DNA of 9,273 bases from Spongiibacteraceae bacterium (lineage in GTDB: Bacteria > Pseudomonadota > Gammaproteobacteria > Pseudomonadales > PIVM01), in the NCBI GenBank assembly GCA_030618505.1, contig JAUXDF010000094.1, positions 1 to 9,273 on the forward strand, written 5' to 3'. Below, piece after piece: positions 1-6,814 of this stretch. The notes beneath the pieces were generated by a model. It saw nothing but the letters and a program-made list of their open reading frames with translations. It was not told where the DNA came from and searched no databases. How positions within the stretch are numbered: position 1 is the first letter of the stretch; each line of letters begins with the position of its first letter. The position numbers and the translations under genes were made by a program.

Positions 1-27
1 AGTGCCCATCCATAAATCAGACAAAGA

Positions 28-103
28 GGTCATGGCCAACACCAATCTTGCGACTTAAAGGCCTTGAAAAGGCCTAGGAGCTAGATTGGTGTTGGCCATG
101 ACC
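28..103. repeat. Perfect 21-bp inverted repeat with a nested 7-bp hairpin
   Basis: The arms at 28-48 and 83-103 are exact reverse complements over 21 bp; the left arm starts GGTCATGGCCAACACC. The 34-nt spacer contains a second perfect hairpin, AGGCCTT (59-65), loop GAA (66-68), AAGGCCT (69-75). Pairing stops abruptly outside the arms (A27 against G104). Single-stranded DNA or RNA from here would fold into a long stem with an internal loop and a capped tip. It lies about 170-240 nt downstream of the stop codon of the minus-strand steroid isomerase gene, so it could sit in that mRNA's 3' region. There is no clean T-run on either side; in the minus direction the arm is followed by TCTTTGTCT, which is only mildly U-rich. 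It may be a terminator, an RNase III processing site or a small dispersed palindromic element. The repeat is certain; its role is not. Confidence 0.9.
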
Positions 104-269
104 GGACTTAATTATCGAAAACTACCAGTTTCTGGTTAGGCACTAGCTACCGTTGGTTCTCACCAAAAATGATTAATTGGCAAGATAAGTGGACTCTTTT
201 ATAGATCAGCCATTAAGTAGTCCGAACCAGTCAATTTCGGCGCGAATCCGTATGCAAATCATTTGCACG
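104..269. other. Non-coding stretch with several short hairpins
   Basis: No supportable gene was seen. The stretch contains several short inverted repeats: ACCAG/CTGGT around TTT (about 124-136), TTGGT/ACCAA around TCTC (about 154-167), and the 15-bp palindrome TGCAAATCATTTGCA at 253-267, just after the steroid isomerase stop. CGGACT at 103-108 also pairs with AGTCCG at 219-224. The 253-267 palindrome could be a weak hairpin at the end of the isomerase message, but it is AT-rich and has no T-tract. Some of these pairings are expected by chance in sequence of this composition. Confidence 0.4.
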
Positions 270-692
270 CTAGTTGGGATTACTCTTAACAGTCAATACC
301 GCTTCGCGCCAAGCTTCTTGCGAACCATCACTACAGTTTTCCGCTCCCCAGTAAGCACGCATTGATACTACCTTGCCTGCTTCGTTAAAACGAAATATAT
401 CAATTACATTAATATGCATAGCAGCTTCGCCAGGCACCGTTATATCAAAAGGAAAAGCCGCTTCCATTCCCGCCACTCGCACCTGGCCGGAAAGCTTTGC
501 TTTAATACCCATAGCCAGCGCATTGCTATAAAAGGTGCGAACACCTTCTATGCCCTCAATTAAATCACTACCGACCGGATCTTCAAGCGTTGCGTCATCA
601 GCATAAAGTCCAACAATGGCATCGAGATTTCCCGCGTTCAATGCATGGATATAGCCATTAACGGCTTCAAGATATTTCTGTGTATCACTCAT
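270..692 (-). CDS. Steroid delta5-3-ketoisomerase (ketosteroid isomerase)
   Basis: This 140-residue protein closely resembles the Comamonas testosteroni ketosteroid isomerase, a small cytoplasmic NTF2/SnoaL-fold enzyme. It moves the C5-C6 double bond of 3-oxo-delta5-steroids into conjugation with the ketone, an early step in bacterial steroid catabolism. All three catalytic residues are visible: Tyr14 (in NGYIHAL), the base Asp38 (in LEDPVGS) and the oxyanion-hole Asp98 (in VIDIFRFN, equivalent to Asp99). The shared stretches DDATLEDPVGS and GKVVSMRA are diagnostic. The start is backed by GGGGAG (complement of 700-705) 7 nt upstream. The C-terminus runs about 15 residues past that of the Comamonas enzyme. 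The gene is divergent from the radical SAM gene. No other steroid-degradation gene is in the window, so a related isomerase substrate remains possible. Confidence 0.93.
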   Translation of the reverse strand: MSDTQKYLEAVNGYIHALNAGNLDAIVGLYADDATLEDPVGSDLIEGIEGVRTFYSNALAMGIKAKLSGQVRVAGMEAAFPFDITVPGEAAMHINVIDIFRFNEAGKVVSMRAYWGAENCSDGSQEAWREAVLTVKSNPN

Positions 693-766
693 TTATCATC
701 TCCCCAAATATTTCTGTGATTGCTTGCTCTATAATCAAATTCACTTAAAATAAGCCACCCAGCTTC

Positions 767-794
767 AAGGTGTCTCATTCATTGCTTACACCTT
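767..794. promoter_or_regulatory. Candidate operator: AAGGTGT-N14-ACACCTT
   Basis: AAGGTGT (767-773) and ACACCTT (788-794) form an exact 7-bp inverted repeat with a 14-nt spacer. The half-site centres are 21 bp apart, about two helical turns, which suits a dimeric regulator binding one DNA face. It lies in the only intergenic space between the divergent steroid isomerase and radical SAM genes, 28 bp before the radical SAM start, so it could control either or both. No convincing -35/-10 pair was found for either gene, and no regulator gene is nearby. The role is inferred from position and symmetry only. Confidence 0.35.
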
Positions 795-821
795 CAAATA
801 AAACGCACCGAGACCTGTAGT

Positions 822-2780
822 ATGCAAGAAGGTAGCAGTTCTGAGATCAAAAGACCCGTCTGGCTATTCAGCATGGACTCTGAGCAATTTTCTGCCGCCC
901 CCATGACCACCGGGGGCATCAAAGCCTACTACCACGAGTACGGTGAAAAACACCCGCAAACCGATATAGAACTGGTTCATTTTCTGCAAAGCGGTGAAAT
1001 CGTTGGCTGGCTCAAGCACTGGCAAGAACAACTACTGCCTATTGCCAAACAAGCCGCCGCTAAAGGCCAGACTCCCATTGCGGGCTTTAGTTTTTACACC
1101 TGGAATGCCGCAGAATTTCTGGAGCTGCTCAACGAACTCAAAGCCAGCTGCCCCGAACTGATGATCGTCGTCGGCGGCCCTCACGTTCAACAAGCCGAAG
1201 ACTATCTGTTTGATGACCCGATTGATATCGTCGTTTTGGGTGAGGGAGAGGAAACTTTCAAATCCCTGCTCGACTGTGGTGAGTTAAGCGACAGAACGCA
1301 GATTCCAGGACTGGCATTTTTAAACCCTCAAGGTGATCTGCTAAAAACCGCCGCCCGGGCGCGCACCAAGGATCTCGACACCCTCCCCTCGGCACTCAAC
1401 GTAGTGCCGCTGACCAATGACAAGGGGGAAGCCTTGTATGAGTCAATCTCCTATGAAAGTTCACGCGGCTGCCCATTTCGCTGTGCTTTTTGCGAATGGG
1501 GAACCGGTGCCATCGGCGGTAAGATGTATCAGTTTTCCATGGAACGCATCCGCAAAGACTGGAATAAAATCATCGACAGTGGCATTCAGAATATCTGGCT
1601 GGCCGACTCCAATTTCGGCGCACTAAGAGAAGACCTTGAAAAAGCCCAACTTATCTGCGAGTTAAAAGAACGCACCGGTCTGCCCTCTACTTTTGCCACC
1701 TCCTGGTCAAAAAAGCACAGCCCCCGAGTGCAGGAAATTGTCATGCTACTCAACAGCAATGGCCTGCTACCCCACTATCAGCTGGCTCTGCAAACACTGA
1801 CACCCCTGGCACTTGAACTCAGCAACCGCAAAAATATGGATGCTAACAAATACAAACCCATCGCCAAGCAGATGGCCGAAGCCGGTGTACCGATTGCAGC
1901 CGAGTTGATCTGGGGTTTACCCGGCGATACCCTCGCCAGCTTTGAAAAGAATCTCGATCTGCTACTCTCAACCTTCCCCAACATCAACATCTTTGGTTAT
2001 ACGCTCTTACCCGGCACCGAGTTTTATGAAAAGCGTGAACAGTTTCAGATTGACGCTATTCCTGTTGCTGGCTACGGCAAAGCCAAGGGCGAGTACGTTG
2101 TAGGCTGCCACACCTTTGATCGCGACGAGGGGATTGAGGGCTACCTGCTAATCAGTGCCCATATCATTCTGATTCATGGCCACGTCATGCCCTTAACCAG
2201 CAAGTACCTCTCTTTAGAAGGCTCTGTGCCGGTGTCCCCTCTGTTCAGGGAAGTACTGAAAGCCATCATTGCCAAATTCAGTCGTGATATAGAGGGTGTA
2301 GATTTAAGTAGCCGAATGGAAATTTACGAGAATCGCGACCTGATCTATCTTGCCATGCTTAAACAAGTCGACACCTGCTATGAGGTCATTCGCCTAACCT
2401 TTAAACATTGGTTTGAACAACACAGCACAGACCCAGCCACCATCGAACAAGCGTTTAGCGTTCTTGAACTCGACAGACAGCTCTGCCCCCGCACAGGCAC
2501 AAAAGCCTATATTGAACACAGCTTTGATTTTTCGGCAAATCAGGTTTATCAAAAACTACAGGCGATGGAACTACCTGACAGTCAATACTTTGAGCCGGCG
2601 AGCGAAACCTTGCTGATTCGACATCCCGGTGGACTTGGCGATATTGTTAAAGGCGCTAACGGCGGTAGCTGGATCAAAGGTGAAATTGAAGGTAGTGGAC
2701 ATATCAGCAACAAGCAAAGCAGCGAAGGAAAACATTACAGTGCTGACTCCGTTCTCACTAGCAAAACAATGACAGCCTAA
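822..2780 (+). CDS. Cobalamin-binding-type radical SAM protein, substrate unknown
   Basis: This 652-residue protein has the layout of class B (B12-dependent) radical SAM enzymes. Residues about 15-150 form a Rossmann-like B12-binding domain with GGPHV (118-122) and GEGEETF (140-146). The radical SAM core follows at about 205-410 with the [4Fe-4S] ligands Cys217, Cys221 and Cys224 in CPFRCAFC and a later ELIWGLPGDT (361-370). The classical cobalamin DxHxxG motif is absent, as in many members of this class. Residues 420-600 form a helical C-terminal region I cannot assign. The last 45 residues are rich in Gly, Ser and Lys and probably disordered. The family carries out methylations, ring closures and other radical chemistry, probably in the cytoplasm. 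The start has only a weak GAG at 810-812; Met18 is an alternative. It is not clearly HpnP, HpnR, BchE or MiaB. The kinase gene follows after 103 bp. Confidence 0.88.
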   Translation: MQEGSSSEIKRPVWLFSMDSEQFSAAPMTTGGIKAYYHEYGEKHPQTDIELVHFLQSGEIVGWLKHWQEQLLPIAKQAAAKGQTPIAGFSFYTWNAAEFLELLNELKASCPELMIVVGGPHVQQAEDYLFDDPIDIVVLGEGEETFKSLLDCGELSDRTQIPGLAFLNPQGDLLKTAARARTKDLDTLPSALNVVPLTNDKGEALYESISYESSRGCPFRCAFCEWGTGAIGGKMYQFSMERIRKDWNKIIDSGIQNIWLADSNFGALREDLEKAQLICELKERTGLPSTFATSWSKKHSPRVQEIVMLLNSNGLLPHYQLALQTLTPLALELSNRKNMDANKYKPIAKQMAEAGVPIAAELIWGLPGDTLASFEKNLDLLLSTFPNINIFGYTLLPGTEFYEKREQFQIDAIPVAGYGKAKGEYVVGCHTFDRDEGIEGYLLISAHIILIHGHVMPLTSKYLSLEGSVPVSPLFREVLKAIIAKFSRDIEGVDLSSRMEIYENRDLIYLAMLKQVDTCYEVIRLTFKHWFEQHSTDPATIEQAFSVLELDRQLCPRTGTKAYIEHSFDFSANQVYQKLQAMELPDSQYFEPASETLLIRHPGGLGDIVKGANGGSWIKGEIEGSGHISNKQSSEGKHYSADSVLTSKTMTA

Positions 2781-2874
2781 TTAGTGTGCTAGTATTAACT
2801 CAACGGCCTGCAAAGAAACAAGTTTAGCCACTCGCTGGATAACGGCTACTGTGCGCATTAGGCAAAAATAGACT

Positions 2875-2881
2875 AAGGAAG
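2875..2881 (+). promoter_or_regulatory. Ribosome binding site supporting a TTG start
   Basis: AAGGAAG lies just before the TTG at 2884; 4 nt separate the AAGGA core from the codon. The first in-frame ATG (2902) is about 22 nt from this site and has no purine-rich site of its own. This favours TTG as the kinase start, although the spacing is slightly short. Confidence 0.55.
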
Positions 2882-2883
2882 CT

Positions 2884-5274
2884 TTGCCCACTACCCACAG
2901 TATGCAAACACTCTCACACTTTACACGACCGATAAAGCGCTATAGCACCCAGCTATGGCCTGTTTTTGCATTGCTTTTTCTACTGGCAATAAACAGCCCA
3001 GCAATATCAGCAACGCCAGTAATTGAAGGCGAGATGTCCAGACTCACGCTAGGTCTCCACACCCGATTCATTGCTAATAATGGACAGGCTTACTCCCAAC
3101 AACAAATTATTGCTAAGCCAAGCAATATTCCCTGGCAACAATCTTCTAATGAAAGTGTATCTATTGGTAATATTGCCATGCCTCACTGGATTTATGTCGA
3201 ATTTGATACCAAAGACCTTCACGATCATGACTGGCTTATTACCATTGGCAACCCGATGCTGGAGTCAGCAACATTTCACGTCTATGAAAACAATCATTTG
3301 ATTAGCAAAAAGACCATGGGCAGCCGCTACCCTTTTTACCAACGACCGATTCATCAGGCGGATCCCAATCTTCCCATCAAACTAAAAAATGATAGCCATT
3401 ATCAATTGCTATTCTATGTTGAGCCTGAAGGCTTAGTTGATTTTCCCATCACCCTGCAAACAACAACAGCGCTCATCAATCGCTCATCAAGAAACACTCT
3501 AATCAATAGCAGTTACTATGGCATGTTTGCCATCATGGCCGCCTATAACTTTTTCTTATTTTTATCCACAGGTTCATTAGCCTACCTGATGTATGTGGGT
3601 TTTATCTCTTCCCTGGGGCTTTTTCAGGCCAGCATTGCTGGCATTGCCTATCAGCTATTATGGCCGAACACGCCGGAAATAAACCATTATGTACTTAGCA
3701 TAACAACCAATACCAGCACACTGTTTGCCACATTATTTACCCTTACGTTTTTAAATATCAATCGAGATAGCGGCAAGGTATATGGCTATTTTTCTATCCT
3801 TGCCATACTCTCTATTTTCGGTGTTATTGGCTCATTTTTTCTGCCACAACATGTCACCCTGACCTATGCTGCCATTCTCGCCATGACCGCCTTTCCCAGC
3901 TTCTTTTTTGCCGGTGTTGCCTCCTGGCGAAAGGGGTATCAATATGCCCGTTTTTTCACCATCGCCTGGTTTCTGTTGTGCTTTTTTGTCGCCTGGGTCG
4001 GCATGGCGGCACTGGGCGTTAGCACCGTACCCATAAATAACGTATGGAACACGCTCAAAATTGTCAGTGCTGCAGAAATGGTGCTGCTTGCCTTTGCATT
4101 AGCAAGTCGCATCAATTATTTAACCCAACGGGAAAAAAGCACTCGGGAAGAAAATAGAGTCATGGGGGAATTTATTGCCCAAGTTAGTCATGAATTACGC
4201 ACGCCAATGAACGGCATACTGGGTATGTCCGAGTTATTACAGGGAATGCTAAAGGATAAAACCGAACGCCACTACAACGACGTCATCTACCAATCAGGTC
4301 AGTCACTGCTCAATGTCATTAACGATATTTTAGATTCAGCAACACTGGATGCCAATAAACTTAAAATTGAGATCCATAGCTTTGATTTACATGAGTTTGC
4401 GCTAAATACCTTTTGCATTATCGAAGCCCAAACCATTAGTAAAAAAATCACGTTAACGGCAGACATTGACGACCGACTACCTCGCCATATCAAAGGTGAC
4501 CACAAACGCATAGGCCAAGTACTTAATAACTTTCTCAGTAATGCCGCCAAATTCACCAACAAAGGGTCAATCCACCTAAATATCTTCCCAAAGCACGGCT
4601 TTATTCGCTTTGAAGTTACTGATACAGGAATCGGCTTGTCTGAGGCGGAACAACAGGAGCTATTCAAGCCCTTCTCCCAAGTCGGGAAAACGCACAACAA
4701 ACAACTTTCCGGAACAGGACTAGGGTTGCATATTTGCAAACGCTTAAGTAAATTAATGAATGGCGCTATTGGTGTAAACAGCAGCGAGGGAAAGGGGGCA
4801 ACTTTCTGGTTAGAGATCCCCTTGCAAGCAGGCTCCATTGCCAGCATGAAGGCACTCGGGACTCAAGGTTCAGAGAGCTCGCCCATCACTAAACCGCTAT
4901 CTATTTTAGTAGCAGAAGACAACACTGTTAACCAACTGGTCATCAAGAAAATCTTGGAGAAAAACCAACATACCGTCACTATTGAAGAAGACGGTTTAAA
5001 AACTCTCGACAAGCTGAAGAAAAACTACAGTGATTATGACCTGATATTAATGGATTGCGAAATGCCTAAAATGGATGGTTATACTACCTCAAAGAAAATT
5101 CGCCAGCATGAAAAGAACAACAACTTACCCAGGAAGCCGATTATTGCATTAACCGCCCACGCATTGGATTACCACCATGAACTCTGCTTAAATTCAGGCA
5201 TGGATGATGTTCTATCAAAGCCAGTTAACGAAAGGCGCATACTCGAAGCCCTTCATAAGCACTGCGCTCAATAA
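2884..5274 (+). CDS. 7TM-DISM hybrid sensor histidine kinase with receiver domain
   Basis: This is a 796-residue inner-membrane hybrid kinase. A hydrophobic segment at about 23-43 ending in ISA looks like a signal peptide. Residues about 50-195 match a 7TMR-DISMED2-type periplasmic domain, and about 208-408 contain the run of membrane helices of a 7TM-DISM sensor. The cytoplasmic part has a HisKA domain with His436 (QVSHELRTPMN), a HATPase with N box Asn553 (NNFLSNAAKF), G1 DTGIGL (580-585) and G2 GTGLGL (610-615), then a receiver (672-796) with acidic Glu678/Asp679, phospho-acceptor Asp724 (LILMDCEMPKMDG), Thr757 and Lys779. All key residues are intact, so autophosphorylation and internal phosphotransfer to Asp724 are expected. 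It has no Hpt or output domain, and no partner lies in the window. The signal is unknown; DISM extracellular domains are thought to bind small ligands such as carbohydrates. The start is TTG 2884 or ATG 2902. Confidence 0.95.
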   Translation: MPTTHSMQTLSHFTRPIKRYSTQLWPVFALLFLLAINSPAISATPVIEGEMSRLTLGLHTRFIANNGQAYSQQQIIAKPSNIPWQQSSNESVSIGNIAMPHWIYVEFDTKDLHDHDWLITIGNPMLESATFHVYENNHLISKKTMGSRYPFYQRPIHQADPNLPIKLKNDSHYQLLFYVEPEGLVDFPITLQTTTALINRSSRNTLINSSYYGMFAIMAAYNFFLFLSTGSLAYLMYVGFISSLGLFQASIAGIAYQLLWPNTPEINHYVLSITTNTSTLFATLFTLTFLNINRDSGKVYGYFSILAILSIFGVIGSFFLPQHVTLTYAAILAMTAFPSFFFAGVASWRKGYQYARFFTIAWFLLCFFVAWVGMAALGVSTVPINNVWNTLKIVSAAEMVLLAFALASRINYLTQREKSTREENRVMGEFIAQVSHELRTPMNGILGMSELLQGMLKDKTERHYNDVIYQSGQSLLNVINDILDSATLDANKLKIEIHSFDLHEFALNTFCIIEAQTISKKITLTADIDDRLPRHIKGDHKRIGQVLNNFLSNAAKFTNKGSIHLNIFPKHGFIRFEVTDTGIGLSEAEQQELFKPFSQVGKTHNKQLSGTGLGLHICKRLSKLMNGAIGVNSSEGKGATFWLEIPLQAGSIASMKALGTQGSESSPITKPLSILVAEDNTVNQLVIKKILEKNQHTVTIEEDGLKTLDKLKKNYSDYDLILMDCEMPKMDGYTTSKKIRQHEKNNNLPRKPIIALTAHALDYHHELCLNSGMDDVLSKPVNERRILEALHKHCAQ

Positions 5275-5311
5275 TCCGCCACCTCATAAATGTAACTCAG
5301 GACAGAAAAGA

Positions 5312-5590
5312 ATGGATTGCACGCTAAGCTCAAGTGAAAAAAGACAATACGATGCCTGGATGCATTCACCCACGGTTTTTTCCACTATCCCCTCGGAGAC
5401 AATACTGGCCTTTAAAATATCCCGGCTACTTCACCAGCCACCGAGCAAAACGCTGAAAGCACTCAGGGGAGTTGCCGAATTAGATTCAGCCCTGCGTGAA
5501 GCAGTTGAGTCCTATGTAATGAAAACCCCATCACTGGCCTTTGAACAAAGCCCGCCAAAACGTCTTATCACATTAATAGAAAACCATTAA
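5312..5590 (+). CDS. Small hypothetical protein (92 residues), downstream of the kinase
   Basis: I do not recognise this protein. ATG 5312 is preceded by AGGA (5299-5302) at 9 nt, which makes it the likely start. An upstream in-frame extension to 5204 would overlap the end of the kinase gene and has no such site. The product starts MDCTLSSSEKRQYDAW and appears soluble and mostly helical; a central part (about 27-70, ETILAFKISRLL through ALREAVESYV) has the spacing of two or three amphipathic helices. No membrane segment, signal peptide or metal motif is visible. It begins 37 bp after the kinase stop on the same strand, so the two are probably co-transcribed. That makes a role linked to the kinase conceivable but unproven. 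Its stop lies 3 bp from the stop of the converging carbonic-anhydrase-like gene. Confidence 0.6.
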   Translation: MDCTLSSSEKRQYDAWMHSPTVFSTIPSETILAFKISRLLHQPPSKTLKALRGVAELDSALREAVESYVMKTPSLAFEQSPPKRLITLIENH

Positions 5591-5593
5591 CTT

Positions 5594-6136
5594 TCATTTG
5601 AATCCATTAGACCTGGGATCTTTCTTTAGCTGCTGCTGATACCGTAAACCATTTTCAACATAATGATCGGCAACCCAGGTCAGTGCGGTTTGCTGCTCAT
5701 CAGAAAGCTCGCGTTTAATTTTTCCGGGAGATCCAACAACCAGCGAGCCATCAGGAACCACCATATTCTCGGTAACCAAAGTATTCGCACCTATAATGCA
5801 GTTACTGCCAATTTGCGCGCCATTTAACACCACCGCATTAATGCCAATCAGCGTATTGTCGCCAATAGTGCAACCGTGCAACATGGCCTTATGACCAATA
5901 GACACACCCCGGCCAATTTTTATTGGATAACCAGGGTCGACATGAAGAACTGAAGCATCCTGTATATTGGTATTCTCACCAATCGTAATCTGATCCCCAT
6001 CACCTCGGATCACCACATTAAACCAAACACTAACACCCTGCGCTAAGGTGACATTACCAACAACGGTCGCATTCGGTGCAATAAAATGATTATCTCCTTG
6101 AAGCTCTACACTAAGATCATTTAATTGATAGATCAT
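5594..6136 (-). CDS. Gamma-carbonic-anhydrase-family protein (YrdA/PaaY-like)
   Basis: This 180-residue protein is a left-handed beta-helix (hexapeptide repeat) protein; residues about 15-140 show repeated I/V-G-x-N/G turns. The gamma-carbonic-anhydrase metal site is intact: His65 (SVLHVD), His82 (IGHKA) and His87 (MLHGC), with Arg44/Asp46 (IRGDGD) and Asn57/Gln59 (NTNIQD) in the positions conserved in Methanosarcina Cam. The acidic proton-shuttle loop of Cam is absent, as in the CamH/YrdA group. Trimers bind Zn or Fe at subunit interfaces. Carbonic anhydrase activity varies within the family, and PaaY relatives act as thioesterases, so the exact reaction is uncertain. The start is supported by AGGGA (complement of 6143-6147) 6 nt upstream. 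It lies 105 bp downstream of the Nudix gene on the same strand, possibly in one transcript. Confidence 0.93.
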   Translation of the reverse strand: MIYQLNDLSVELQGDNHFIAPNATVVGNVTLAQGVSVWFNVVIRGDGDQITIGENTNIQDASVLHVDPGYPIKIGRGVSIGHKAMLHGCTIGDNTLIGINAVVLNGAQIGSNCIIGANTLVTENMVVPDGSLVVGSPGKIKRELSDEQQTALTWVADHYVENGLRYQQQLKKDPRSNGFK

Positions 6137-6241
6137 GACTTTTCCCTAAGAAATAAAGAATTAAAGTACGCTGTTAATGACGCCCTACCGAAATCACTCT
6201 GCCAACTTTATTCTAGTAAACTATTGTCTATTCAGCGACGA

Positions 6242-6814
6242 TTATTTGCGATCCAGGATCAGCACCGGACCGTAAACCGTATTAATAAATTCCAACAATA
6301 TATACGCGGTAATTCCCCACACTGAATACCCCTGATATTCAAAGCGAGGAACCTTTCGGGCATTCCCGCGGTACACCACATCATCCACAAAAAGATTACC
6401 CGGCTGGCGCAGAAAATCGACAGGCACGCCAAACACGCTACTCAACTCTTGCTGATTAACCTTCAGTGGCTGGCTCGCTGGGATCACCCCGACAAAAGTA
6501 CTCACCTGCACATCATAACGTGTCAGCATCGGTGCAAGCTCTCCAATCACTTTGACACATTGACGAGGAAGCCCGATCTCCTCCTCGCTCTCGCGCAGGG
6601 CGGTTTCCATCAACGAACTGTCCGACTCATCACGCTTACCACCCGGAAACGCCACCTCTCCGGCATGGCGGCGCATATGCGCAGCGCGTTTTGTTAAAAT
6701 TATTTTCGGCTGCTCTTCATCGGTGATAGCAAGTAATACCGCCGCTTGACGAGGAAAGTCCCTATGGGGTTGCCTGCCTACGTCTTCAAAGCACTTTTTT
6801 ATCTCTGCTAACAT
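6242..6814 (-). CDS. Nudix hydrolase, probable CoA diphosphatase (NudL/NUDT7-like)
   Basis: This 190-residue protein carries both signatures of CoA-cleaving Nudix enzymes. The NuCoA motif is LTKRAAHMRRHAGEVAFPGG (40-59). The Nudix box follows directly, GGKRDESDSSLMETALRE then SEEEIGL (58-82), with metal-binding Glu75, Glu78 and Glu79; its spacing matches human NUDT7. The family hydrolyses CoA and acyl-CoA to 3',5'-ADP and (acyl-)phosphopantetheine in a divalent-metal-dependent reaction in the cytoplasm. The length is normal for NudL. The start at 6814 has GTGGGA 5 nt upstream. The gene reads toward the carbonic-anhydrase-like gene and is divergent from the DUF3135 gene across a 478-bp AT-rich region. 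The substrate has not been shown for this protein; another nucleoside diphosphate derivative is possible. Confidence 0.94.
   Translation of the reverse strand: MLAEIKKCFEDVGRQPHRDFPRQAAVLLAITDEEQPKIILTKRAAHMRRHAGEVAFPGGKRDESDSSLMETALRESEEEIGLPRQCVKVIGELAPMLTRYDVQVSTFVGVIPASQPLKVNQQELSSVFGVPVDFLRQPGNLFVDDVVYRGNARKVPRFEYQGYSVWGITAYILLEFINTVYGPVLILDRK

Noticed and set aside
1..58. Open frame from the left edge ending at TAA 56-58
   Set aside because: Only 18 codons are visible, its end falls inside the inverted repeat, and no resemblance to a known protein can be judged.
28..103. Intrinsic terminator
   Set aside because: The stem is far longer than usual, the inner spacer is structured, and no T-run follows in either direction. 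It is kept as a repeat of unknown role.
135..141. GTTAGGC, matching the integron attC R' core GTTRRRY
   Set aside because: No matching RYYYAAC box is found upstream at the right distance; GGCCAAC at 34-40 breaks the pattern. The 21-bp perfect arms also lack the extrahelical bases of attC sites, and no integrase is seen.
253..267. TGCAAATCATTTGCA resembling an octamer-type transcription factor site
   Set aside because: The octamer motif is eukaryotic and this DNA is bacterial. It is noted only as a short palindrome after the isomerase stop.
4299..4847. 182-codon open frame on the minus strand inside the kinase
   Set aside because: It lies wholly opposite the conserved HisKA and HATPase coding region, has no recognisable domain, and its composition is what an antisense shadow would give.
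5204..5311. Longer version of the small protein starting inside the kinase gene
   Set aside because: It would overlap the kinase by about 70 bp and has no ribosome binding site, whereas ATG 5312 has AGGA at 9 nt.
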